This document shows positions 18,915-32,198 of a stretch of 64,000 nucleotides of DNA, one piece after another. Origin of the DNA: Lingula anatina (Eukaryota > Brachiopoda > Lingulata > Lingulida > Lingulidae); NCBI RefSeq assembly GCF_001039355.2, contig NW_019775924.1, positions 744,285 through 808,284 on the forward strand, in the 5' to 3' direction. Within the stretch, counting starts at the first letter, position 1, and each line of letters opens with the position of its first letter. The notes below the pieces were generated by a model. The model searched no databases. It was not told where the DNA came from and saw nothing but the letters and a program-made list of their open reading frames with translations. Made by a program: the position numbers and the translations under genes.

Positions 18915-21414
18915 CTTCACGAAAATAAATTATTTATTTAGTTTTACAAATAGTCATACACTTACACAGTGGTATATATCTTGTTTAATATCTCACCAAG
19001 TCTCTCCCACTATCTCCCATTTGGTTTTCCAAAAATGCAACATTTTCACAGCTGTAATACACATATTATTAATAATAATAAACAATGTATATCAAATATG
19101 TACATACCTCAGTCACAAGTATCACAAATTTTATATGTATAAACATTCAGTGTATAGAAGAATAGCTTTACAGCACGTACTCTATTATATTAAATATACA
19201 GCATTGTATATATACAAACACAAACTGAAAGACACCTCCTTTGTATCAAGGTAGAGATGTGCACATTTACAAACTTACGGAGCATGTAAAAGATCGATTA
19301 CTAAACCTTATTGATTAGACAATTATATAAGATACGGACCTGGGTTACATATCAACACATTAACGTAACAGTCAACTGAATGTTAGTAATGTACAAAATC
19401 TACAATCATTGATCCAAAATGGCAAACAACTTCTCCAGGCCTACAAAAACATAAACTGCCCCAGCAATGCCGCTTCAAGGTGGCTGAAATTGTAGCTTTC
19501 AAGACAAGGAGATCTATTCTTTGGCATCAAGAATAGTAATATTGCTATGAAGAAATAGGATTTAAGGTCAAAAAGTGTAGAAAAAACACCCAGGTTAGTA
19601 GAAAAGGAAACTGTTAATCCTCCAAAACTTGTCCCTCAAAGGTGCCTCTTCACTTAGAAAGAGGACTCATAAAATATTCAGGTGTGCAACCAAATGAGGA
19701 AATCTATCAATTTTACTACCATAACTTTAAAACAAACAAGTTTCAAAATAAAAAAGGAAGAATGTAGATTATAAAAACAAAAACATCAAGCCTACATGAA
19801 GCAAAGGGATAAACCTAAAGCAAGCGATATTACCACTATTACCAATTGCAAGGCCAAACACAACAAAAATTTGCTTGCCAGATTAAAGTTGCTGAAAAAT
19901 GTTCACGAAAAAAAGCCAAACTTAAAACTTTCAGCACTACAATTGGCATACATAAGAAAAATATCAATAAAGAAAAAACAGTTAACAATACTTTATTTAA
20001 GTGGAACATTGTTACCTTACTTAATATTCCAAGTACATAGTATGGCAGCCAATATGAGCAAAACCCTAGGGCTCATTGAAAGGGAAAGTCATTCATGACA
20101 AATCTGGCAAATAGGGTCCTATTTTCACAAAACATACCTCAGCCCATTGCCCAAAGATAATTTAAGCTGATATATAAATAATTAAACATACATCATTCCC
20201 AACACAGGAGCAGGTAAAAAATCAGAAACCATCCACTTATTCAACTATCTAAGCCATACATTTCACAACAATAATCTACATTCAGTAACTGATTGAATAA
20301 AACAACCATAATAAATATCAAGCCATCATTTATGGTTAAAAAATACACTTTGCTGACTATGCAAATAAGCAACCTTCATCAATTATAGACAACTTTTTTC
20401 TACATCTTTCACAAGGTACTTGACAAGTATAACAGATAATTGACTAATAACATTCCCACACAATTAAAGTAGACTGAACCTTTCACCACATCCACAGTTT
20501 CGCAGGCTATCACAACAAATTTAAAATTGCATTATTTCTTTCAAGACTACTTTCCACCACTGAACAAAAAGAAAAAGAGAATATTCCAAATTTAAGTAGT
20601 TCAAGGTTTATGGTCTTGGTTACAATTTCATGCTAAAGCTCTAAAAAACCTATTAAGTTGTCTGTACAGTTTGTCATTAATACAATGACCTTGGAATAAT
20701 CTATAAAATCTGTACACCCATCTTTTGTAATGAGAAATAAGGCAAAGTAACAACAAAATAATAATTATAATAATTAACAAATGAGAAATATTAACAGAAA
20801 GACAAAATATATATGATACAATTATAAACAAAACTTAACCACACTACGTAAAAACAGTTGACCTCTTTAGTTTAAACTACACATTTCTAGCTAAAAATAA
20901 GAGTCAAGGGGTTTATTCTGAATTTGAAAAGAAAAGAAAGAATTACAGAGAGGGATGCCATAACAGGACTTAAATTTTCTACAAACATGCTGATGTTTCT
21001 CCACTATCATACTGAAAACATCTGCAGTATGCAAAATAAAGGAAAGAAAGATCGTCTTGAAAATGACTCAATTCTTCTCGTTTTTAATTGTACAAAGCGA
21101 AAGATGACCCCTTTTTTAGAAGTACTCTTTCATAAGCTCCAGTTATTTATCAAAATCAATAGCCAAATATAGGGAAAACATTAAAACTATTTAATCATAA
21201 CAAAAATATAACTAGCTATAAATTCAAACACGATTATTGAAAGAATTTATGACAGGATGCCAACAAGAAATGCACGATTGGAAATTGAGAAGAAAAACTA
21301 TTTCAAAGAACATTCACTCTGAACTGGTTATCCCAGATGCCTGTAGATTGATGCCTGGGTGAATCTGGTTTATAGGCTCTTGCTCTGAGGGACCAGGATG
21401 ATGTGGTCACGTCT
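18915..21414 (-). other. Probable long 3' UTR of the MBD5/6-like gene
   Basis: About 2.5 kb of AT-rich sequence without introns or coding signal lies between the MBD gene stop (21415-21417) and a minus-strand AATAAA at 18933-18938 (plus strand TTTATT). Treating it as 3' UTR is an inference from position and the signal; earlier poly(A) sites are possible. Confidence 0.4.
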
Positions 21415-24400
21415 TCAGCAATTGGCTGTACCAGTTTTCCTGTCCAACTCTGCCATCAATTCTTGAATTGCAGCCTCAAGGTTGACATTAAGTTTTCTGC
21501 CCCTAAAGTGTAAAATGTATTGATATAAGCTTCAATTATATTGATAATTACAAAATATGTTTGCCTGGACTTATATATTTCTTTAGAGAAGAGAGACAAA
21601 AGACAATAAACTGGCAAATGGAAAGAAAACATAAGCTTCCAATATGACCAACTGTCTTAAGCTAAAATTATGGTACCTTGGCATACAAGTAACATTATTT
21701 TCTTTTTATTGTTACTGACTCTAGGGAGCATCAATCAGTGGTGCTCGGTACAAGCCTTATCCTGTGTTATCATTCTCTCTATTGCTCTGGAGTTACTTCT
21801 GGGCATAAACCATCATTGACCCCATATCCCTGAACTTACTTTCTCTGTTTCTTGCCATCGCTGTGGTGTGCCTCCAGTCCCTCCGAGAGGGTCTTCAGCT
21901 TGTCCTGCTCTACCTGTGTGAAGGAATGGTCTCCATACCATCGCACCCAGAACTAGACAACAGAGAAGGAACTAAATTATGTGTCATGAATGTACAGATG
22001 AAAGCAGAAGTGAGTGTTTGTTCTTACTTTTCTCTTTCATTTTTGGTTATATACAAATGTAATTGCTGTGCATTTTTTCTGTTTGTGATTGTGTTTCAAA
22101 GGAAATACCATCACATTTACTTGCAAAATAATGGTAACTTAATAGGAGATCGACTTTCAGAGTTAATGAGTTTCACATTGCCAAATGCTGTTACTCCAGC
22201 ATATTGAAGACAATTTATAATGGGGCGGGGTTAGGTATGGAAAAATATGAAGTCACAGCCCATTTCTATGAATAAAACATGGCCATCATACTTTGATAGT
22301 GATCTTTAATTTTCTATTTAACCAAAAGATTACAACTATTACAATCTGAAAACAAACCCAACAAAGTGCATCTATATAAAAGTGTGCTAGAGGTTTGGAA
22401 GAGACTACCAAATTAAACCAATCCTTCTCCACTTCAGTCTCCTATGGGGAAATTCCTCATTTCTATTACTTCTAATATTTACCTTCCCAGGTTCCGTAGG
22501 AGCACACTTGTTGCTGCGGACTTCATTTTCATTGACAAGTTTCCCTGGCCAGGAAGGACAGCCCCTCACTTGCCCCCACACTAGGTCTCCTACCTGGAAG
22601 GACCTCTGGCTGGCTGGCATGCCTTTTGTCATTGAGGAGAACTCGGACTCACCTGAAAGTAGCAGGTTTATTATCAAAACAGCATGAATCCTCAGCCTGG
22701 GGTGTAAATTGACTTTACTATGTAGACCAAACACTGACAAGCCCACGAATTCAATGCCAAGCACCGAACCATACCACATATGCAACATGCACCAAGAACG
22801 AGTAAGAAACAAAAAGTGTGTTAATTTTTTTAAAGAAATGAAAAAAATATCTAAAGTATAAAGTCACATCTGGCAAAAGTTGGCTGGTAACTACAACTAC
22901 AAGGTTCATCAATCACAAAGATCTACTTACATTCACTAGTTTCATCCTCTTCCACCAGAGCTCTCTTCTGCCCCTTCCCAACGTAGTTCGAGATGGAACT
23001 GTCTCCAGTCCTGTACACCTTCACTTTGCTGTCCTGACACTGTTCACCACCACTCTGCTGGAAGTTTTCTGTACCCGTCAAACCATCAGTCAACATTCCC
23101 GAAAACTCCTTGACCCTTGTATTTGGGATACCTTGATGTGATGGGCCTAATTCTTCATCTACTTCATCTTTGGCAGTATGGTTGCTATCAAAATCATGGT
23201 GGTGGTTCATCATGGCAGTGGGTACTGGATGGTCTTCATCCATACTATCCCGAGGCAGACCACCTACTGCTTCAGCCAGCTGCCATTTTCCCCCTTCTGC
23301 CCCCTTAATATGCTGGCTAGTGTCCACTGCTGCATTCTCAGGCCAGTGAAGGGCAGCCTGGCTGTGTTGTCCATCATGCTGTTGTTGATTTTGTATGTGG
23401 TTCACACCAGACTGGGCTGCAGCAGGACCAGGCACCTTTGACTCTCCACCATTGATTGCATCAGGGCTGTAAGTACTTGAACTGCAGGATGTTGTGATGT
23501 AATTGCTAGGCAGCTGGTGTTCTGTCTTCAAGCTCCTAACAGTGCTGTTGTCTACATATTTATGCTTACTTTCTTGGCCACTAGCTGGAACCACAGCTGC
23601 TGCCTGATGAAAGGCTGACTGCTGTTGGGCAATTTGCTCCTGTTGCTGCTGGCCTGCAATCCATGTTGAATGAGACCTATTCTGGTCTCCTTCCATTTCA
23701 AACATTTCTTGTTTTACCTCAGAAATGTGCTGACCTTGCAGACTTGTTTCATGATTTTCCTGAAAGCCCTGATAACTTATGTCCTGATCTTGGCCTAGTT
23801 GGTGACCTTGACCTGTTTCATGACCTTTTTGATCTTCCTGCTGACCTTCATAATGGCCTTGATCTGATGCAGCAGATGATACTGGGGGCATCTGACTCTG
23901 ACCAACACACATGTGGATATTTTGCTGCTGTCTATGCATAAACTGTTGCAGCATGTCTGCATTCAGTCCTTGGACTGAGTTGGCACCATAGCTGAAATGA
24001 CCTTGGCCTTCATAAAAGTTGCCCTGTTCTCCCGTGTTCTGAGACTCAGCACTGGCTGTTGGCAAAGGTCCTTTTGGGGTGGGCATGTGGGCATTGCTAA
24101 CATGGACTCTTGGCATAATTTGCTCTGCTGGTTGGCCCACTGGCATACATGAAACAAAGGGAAGTTGCTGGCCTGCCATGTTGTTCCCCATGTTCACCAT
24201 ACCACCTGGTCTCATCTGCCCCCCTGGATACTGAAGTCTGGGTGGGGTACCAAATGACTGTTGGCTCCCCTGGGGCAAAATAGGGTGAGGTTGGGATACT
24301 ACCCCCCTGGGAGGCTGTGCACCCATCATCATCATAGGTGGTTGTCCCTGGGCCTGCATCTGTAGCATACTTGCTATGGTAGGGGTGCTGGACTTTCTTG

Positions 24401-27400
24401 CCCCCACCCCTCTTCGTTTATACTTGTACTTGTTTTCCCCTTTAGGAGTAGAGTTCCTAGGTGGGGTGCTCTGGCGAGACTGACAGCTTGCAGGACTCTT
24501 GGCCTCAAAACTGCTGTTGCTACTAAAGCTGCTGTTCAGGGAGTCATTTTCAACCCCATGTGAGTTAGACTGGTTTGGAGCTGATTTTCTCAGTATTTCT
24601 TCCGTGGTCATGAGAGCTGATTGTGCAAGCATGTTGTGCACATGTTGACTGGCAGAGACCACTGTGTTCATGATAGAAGCACTTCCAGATAGGTCCCCAG
24701 GTGAACACACTGTGCTGCTCCCTGGGCTGGGGCTATTTCTAGACATGGCCTCAGATGTGTCCACAGTCAACTTAGGAGCCATTTCTTTCTTTGCAGGTGA
24801 CTCAGCTGCCGTGCTATTACTGGAGAGAGGCAAGTTTACACTGTCCAAACTGGTGGAGTGATCTGGAGATGGTTTTTTCTCACTTCCACTGGTACTCCCA
24901 GCTGGTGATTTGGAAATGTAACCCATATCTGTGCTTCCAGATCGGTCTGCAACTCGGCAACCTCCAGCACTAGACCCGCGGCTGCTATTGGAGCTACTTG
25001 AGCTTGACCTCTTCCCACCTTTGATTTGAGTTTGATCAATTCTCATAGCTGCTGCAGCCTCCAGGGCATTTTGAGTAGCTTCAAGTCCATGGATCATGTT
25101 CTGTACTAGCTGTATGGGAGAAGGCTCAGCTTTTGTTGGGGTTGGGGTCACTGCAGCCCCTCCACCCTCCTGTGATGGCACATTTCCAAGAGGAATAGCA
25201 GCAGGGAAGTTAAATACACGATTGTCAGCTGCCATCTTCGGGGAGCTGGTGGCTCTTGGTCCCATAGGATTTGGCGACGCAATTTTATTTGCACCTCTCT
25301 GTTTTTTATTATTAGGTGGGTTGCTTTGCATTGGCATCATCATTTGTGGGGCATGTACCTGCATTCCTATGGGGAATCTCTGCCCTTGCATCATGTTATT
25401 TGGGGGAAAAGTCATTGGCATATTAGGTCTAATCTGCTGGGGGTGATTCATAGGCATTCTATTCATTGGCATGTCTTGAAGGTGTTGCATCATCATTTGT
25501 TGCTGCTGTTGCTGCTGGGGGTTGTTGTTGGCCATCATCATCATGTGAGGTTGGCCTTGGGTTGGCTGACCTTGGTGACCCTGCATTGGGTGAGCTTGAA
25601 CTTGACCTTGAGCCCTTGCTGCTGCTGATAAGAATTGACTTGCTGGGAAACTCCCTCCAGTGTTTGAAGGTTGGGGAGGAAAACCAGACTGCTGATGCAT
25701 ATTCTTTACATTCCCAGCTGCTCCTGCTGCAGTTGTTGAGAAGCCAACACCAAACCGTTGGGGCTGAAACTGATGTGGAATCATGTTAGGCCCCATAACC
25801 ATAGCCTGATGATTTTTATTCTGGTTCTGATTTCCCTTTTTTCCCTTTCCTTTGGCTGACTTTTTACCTGTTGACTGTCCCTGATCTGGCTGTTGTTGGT
25901 ATGGCGACAAAAGCGCCATCTGTTGAAGGTCTGGCAACCCCCATGGGCCGTGAGGTGGTATTCCTTGTGGAGGAAAATTTTGAAATTGATGCATTAGATG
26001 AGGTCCTGGTCCACCAGCTGCAGACATGTAACCTTGACCCATAAACATAGGATGACCTTGAACTTGATTTGGATTCAAGGGAAATGGAAATACATTTCCT
26101 GTGGGTGACATAGGACCAGGAGATGGCATGGAAAGGGGCGTTGTTCTTGACGATGATGCCGGAGTGGCCGATTGGGATCTTCTTCCTGGAGACATGATTG
26201 GTTGTGACGAAAATGAATGACTTCGATTTCTCACAGGCTGGGATGGGGGACTAGATATGTGCCTTCCAGAAGGATTCACACCTCCATCATTTTCAACTGA
26301 CCCCAATTCCATGGATGCTGGAATTTGGTTCAGATTCACAGGACTGATATGCTGTAATAGCTGCTGTTGTTGATTCTGTTGTGCTTGTTGGAAATAGATA
26401 AGATGTTGCTGTTGTTGATGCAGCAGGTGTTGTTGTTGCTGGTGTTGTGGGGAGGCTTCCTGTGCTGAAAATCCTACCGGGAATTCCCCTTTATTACCAA
26501 CTTCTGAAGCAGGAACCTGCAGCATGCTTGCGCCAGTGCACATTTCCACAGAAGAGATTTGATCAGAATTATGAGATCCATGTTTTTGCTGGTTCTGTTG
26601 TGTGTCTGCTGTTGAAACAACATATTGTCCATTCTGAGGCAATTCCGATGATGATGATGATGACAATGATGATGATGATGATGGCACTAGTTCAGGTTTA
26701 GAAGCAATGGAAGGATGAGGGCTGTCCAGTGAGAACTGTTTCTGACCTAATTGTACATCAAATGGTTTGACACCACCTCCTGCAGCCTGCTCATAATGTC
26801 TACTCCCCTCTTCAGCACCTTTCTCTGGCCTTTCTGCACCAGCAAAATGTGCACCAGAAGCACATTGTGATGTGCCACTTGATGATGCTACTGTTACTGC
26901 AGTCACATTTGTGGATGGTGCCTGCACTACTGTGCTGACTGTAGAAGAAACAACGCACTGTTTTGACTTCCCAATGCCCTCCTCGCCCTGGGCATTCAAC
27001 TGCTGTGCTTTTCTTGCTATTTCCATTTGCTGTTCCAGCTGCGCTTTCCCTAAAATTTCTTTCACTTTATTCATGATGGTAGCTTCATCTTTTTCCTCTT
27101 CTATCTTAGAAGACTTGGCGGAAGACCTGGAAGAGGATGATGCTACTGTTCCACTGAGATTGTTACCATTACTGCTGTTTGCCACCTTCTCTGTGGTACT
27201 GTGAGATTCTGGTGGTAGTTTACTGGCTTGGACATTTGTGAGATTGACACTGGCGGCCGAGCTGCTGGTCTAAAATTGACACAAAAAGAAAGGAATGTAA
27301 GTTTAAATTATCAAGATATACCAGACTTCTGTATCACTAACTGCCTTTAAGTAAAATTTGTTAACATTTCAATGGGATATGGTTTACTTGCTCTCTTCTT

Positions 27401-30400
27401 CACTTTTGATGCTAAAAAAATCATTTGTAGAGATTATTCCTTTAAATTAATTGTAATCAATCCAATAATGTTAAAAACATTTTCCTACATAATGTCACAT
27501 CATATGTTTCTTGCTCTTCACAATCTCCTACCTTCTGCTTTTTAGACTTTGTTGCTTTCTTCTTCTTCTTAGGAGGTGGAGACCAATCGGGTATGCTGTT
27601 GATCATGGGGTTTAGAGGAATCATCCCCGCTGGCCCTCCAGGGGGAAAATTGGGGGTGCTGGTTGAAGAATGGCACCATAGGGTTATTGTGGGGTGGGGA
27701 CATCATGGGATTATGCATTGGGTGCATAGGGGAGGGGTGAGCACCCGGACCCATGGAATTAAACTCTCCCATATTTTGTGGCATCCCAGGGGAAAAGTTC
27801 TGAAATCTCTGCTGGCCTGGCATCCTCATCATTGGCATTTGTTGCATCTGGGAGAATTCTGGTAGGAAGTTATCTCCTTGTACCATAATAGGGAACCTAT
27901 TGTGTGGTGAGGTGCCAGCACCAGTAGGGATTCCACCATTTGCGCCAGCGGTGCCCGCACCAGCATGGCGGGGCATCCCCATGTTTCCATGGTGCTGAAG
28001 TGCCCCTGTTGTGGTGCCAGAAGGTACCATCATGTCCACCCCATGCTGTATCCCCATGACTCCTTGCATAGCTTGAGGAGGGAACCCCATCATTCTTTGC
28101 TGCATTTCTATCATGGCTTGCGGGTGAAGGTTGGTTGGAAACTCGCCCCCTTGGGGCAGTAAATTCCCCTGGGGCAGTGGACCCCCCTGGGGTACTCCAG
28201 CCCCATTGTTCAACTGTGATTCCCCACTCAACTGCTCTTTCACCAAATCCACTCCTAGGTTAGGTAGTGGTTTGCTGCCTTTTTGGTTTTGCAGTTCCAT
28301 CAGCATCTCTTGGGCACTCTTCAGCCCCTGTAGTTTTGGTGTCTGCATCCCATCCTGCGTGCTACCGCTTTCACTACTGTCTGTTTGCAGTTTATCTCCG
28401 TACAAACCATCACAGAAATGATCTGTTAAGAACTGCTGTTTTCCACTTATAATTGCCTCGGCTGAGGGCCACTGGAAACTGGAGGGTCCTCCCCCGCCTC
28501 CAACCCCTTCCTCCACTCCACCCAGTCCTTTGTTTTTAGCTAGCAGCATTTTGTCCCTCTCTGCCAACAACTGGGAGACTAGTACACCTTCATATTTGTG
28601 CTTCTGTTTAGGAGATTTCTTTTTTTGCTGTTTCAGAGTTAGTGATTTCTTGGTGTCTGGAAAAAGGAAAAATAGGATGTTCTTTGTTAATAAGGTTTTT
28701 GGGCCATGCTAAAGAACGCTTGATATAGACTACAGAACTGGGTCAAAATTTATATTGATGATTAATACATAACAATTTGGTTGAATCACTGTGCTTACAA
28801 TTCTGCTACATTAATTTATGGTCTGCAGGGAAATCAATACCAATCCCTGCCTAAAATAACAACTTTTGTATGTTGTTGGTAAAAACTGTACAGTAGCAAG
28901 AAAACAAGCATGTCTTCATTCACAACATCCAATTCCTATCTACCTAACAGTGAATATCTGCATCTCTTACCACCTTTTTTCTTCTTTTTCTCATTCCCTC
29001 CATCTTCAATCTCCATTGTGCCAACAGCCTGCTGCTGCATCAGTCGACTATGCTGGAATGTTGCTAGGGCCAACAATTTCCGCTTATGAATACACAGGTT
29101 GGACTTCATGGCATCGTTCATCAGTATATCCTCCGCAGTGCAGGGCTTGGACGGCTTGCTGACATCGAAGTTGAAGACTTTATTGACCACCAGGGGACAC
29201 TCCAATCCACACTTACACGTCCCTTCTGATTGTAAGTACTGAATGACTTCCTCTGTGGATGTTAACCGCATTTTGTTGGCACTGTAAGCAGGAAGATTTA
29301 AATTAATAACTATCATTTTTTGTTGGTTTTTTTCATACATCAAGTCTCAATATAGCTGATCTTTGCGGAGTGACACCAATCACATGAGTCAAGAGAGGAA
29401 ATATGTAATGGAAGTTAATAGCTTACCCCTTAAGAATATTATTGTGACATGAAAATCAACAACGGATTTCAACAAGTTGCCAATAGGTGAAAGAATGTGT
29501 CAAAATCTCTCCTAGCAAACACTGATCTTTTAAGTATATATTTCTTGTGGGGGTTTTCACCCTCTCCTCCAAAATACTAATGAAAATTAAATTGTTGCAG
29601 AAACAAAGCATTATTCTATTTAAGAAACATGGTGATTGTCACAGGAAGGAATCATTTATGTGATTAAGTCCCTTTGATGAAGGATTGAAAAGCTCCATGC
29701 CTCACAGGTAGGAAATGCACTGCTGTCTCTTTAGATTTTGATTTGTTCTCACATCGTAGGTCTATTAATCTTATCTTGTTGACCAACTCCAATCCTTCGG
29801 TAAGCCAGTGGGAAAGAAATAAGTATGTGTACATCCAAATGGTATGTTACCAACACCCATGTAGTCTATATGGTCATGACCATGTCCAACTTACACAACT
29901 CTTGACAAAACGGCCATGCTTCCCTTACCAAAGACACAAATACAACTAATCCTGCCTGTGAAAATCAACACACAGATGTTTGTAACAAGTTACATAATAA
30001 CTTACGGCAACCTGTGCCTGGTACATTAAATTCCAGTCTTCCTGATTCCAGTGCTTACTAACCAGAGATGAAAAAGGGGGAAAAGGAAGGATGGCCACCT
30101 GCCGAAATGACAATACTTCTGAAGGCTTAAAGAACCATCAAAAGTTCTTTTCTTATGTATTTTGTCTTTCAAATGTCCCATTATTTTGTCAACAGGGATT
30201 TGAAGCCTACTTTTCCTGTTCTATTTAACCCACCATTCTTATGACCATACATAAAAGGAATCTCTTGCTTCTGATCATTACACAGAGGCTTCAAAGTGGT
30301 TCTTTTCATCTACCTTAAGAGGCTTATGGTACATGACTTAAAGCAGCACTGAAACTCCATGTGAAGTATTTTGTTTTGACAAAGGTAAAATTTGTTTGAC

Positions 30401-30439
30401 TATAATCATCATTATTATTATCATTACTTCCATCATCGC

Positions 30440-30490
<51 letters not shown>

Positions 30491-32147
30491 CTGAATTTAT
30501 CAAATTTTGCTTTGGGAGACTGCAGATTTTCTCTCCATCAAACCACATCCCACAAGCCCCAAATTTGGTACATCTATTATACATGTTGGAACAATTTCAT
30601 TAATTCTGCCATTTTACAGGCACTCTAGAATAAATGTTTTTTAAGCGCCATTTTGGACAGATTTTTCATTAATTAAAGTCAGCTGGGACCATGTTATTGA
30701 GAAGCATGCAGATTAGATTTCTTAAACATTGAAAAAATCACAGAACACTTTTGGATCAATACCTCCCAACAAATGTATTTGGACTGTTAAATTAATTAGG
30801 TATTCGGTCCATTTAAACACTAAGAAAACTGTATGTTAATGTACCGCAAATGCTCTTATTCCACATAATACAGACCAAAATGTATGGAAAATTTGTTTTA
30901 AAAAGGCCCCAGTAAAAAAATCCTGTCCAAAAATGCTTTAAATGTCTATTTTTTTTTAAACCAAAAGCCAAAACACTATCTTTCCTTCAATTATCCATTT
31001 TCAGGACATATGAAATTAAGCCTAATATCCCATACTGAGAGCCAGCAATTTTCTCTACATGAAACTCCTATTTATAGACAGCTAAGTGCTCAATCCTGAA
31101 CAAGTCTGAAGAAATGGCTTGGTTCATGCAATTATGTGTTTTTTTTATGATATGTTAGAGAATGTTGTTTTTTAAGTGCTCACTAAAATGGGAAGGCACT
31201 TCACTGATTGGCAAATGGCCAAATGCAATTATTCTTCAGAAGAATGTGCTCTATTTTTTTTTCTTTTACATTTCTGGAGAATCACAAAATTACAGTACTT
31301 GAAAGCTAGAATACAAATAAGATTTTTTTAATCTTGGCTCAAGGACATAACTCCAAAGATGTACCTCTCTTAGAACAAAGAGTTTCATACAGAATTAATA
31401 ATCAAGGGTTTAAAAAGGTCTTTTCTCATTAATCCCATGTCATTTTAAAAATGTAAACCAATAATATCAAGTTATAATTAATTCTACACAAAAACACCAA
31501 AGATTTATGAATCCTTTCCTGAAAAAGAAGACTAAAAGGGAAATCTCTATCCAAATTATCAGTATACTTCCTGTTTGAATGAATGCTATCCCTGCACACT
31601 TCTATTTGAAAAGGGTTGCTGGTTGTCACATGTTGCCATGGAGATGCATGACCTTCTGACTAGAAACAATTTCTTTACAGTTCATGCAACAATGCAAGTA
31701 CAAAGTCAGGATTACTGGAGCATGCCATAAAGCCAACTTAACAACAAATAGAACACCCAAGTTTATCGATAAATGAAAAACTGGAGGTCTTCAAAGCTTG
31801 CACTCAAGAGGAAGAAAATGAACTGTTAAAATTTTGTATGTATTCAGTCGTGGAATCAATAGCAATTGTTGCTTTACAACTTAAATCGTGTGCTGTTTGT
31901 AGCTGTATTATTCCCCTAAGATAAATCTTCTTCAAGGCATATTACTATCAATTTTTTTTCTGAATAAGTAAAAAAAAAAATTAAATGTTAAACTAACAGC
32001 CAATACACACATAATCTCCTTTAAAACCTACTATTTTAAGTAAGAAATATAAAATATCAATGACTCCAAGAATAGACAAACCCACAGCAAGAAAATGAGC
32101 ATACTTAACTGCACTGAAATATAAGAGGAAAATACCTCTGACAAATA

Positions 32148-32198
<51 letters not shown>

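Noticed and set aside
22923-27185. Large ORF read as an independent gene
   Set aside because: It has no ATG at its start, and both ends join MBD gene exons at consensus splice sites in phase.
30324-30628. Asn- or Tyr-rich ORFs
   Set aside because: They come from translating the ATT microsatellite at 30441-30490.
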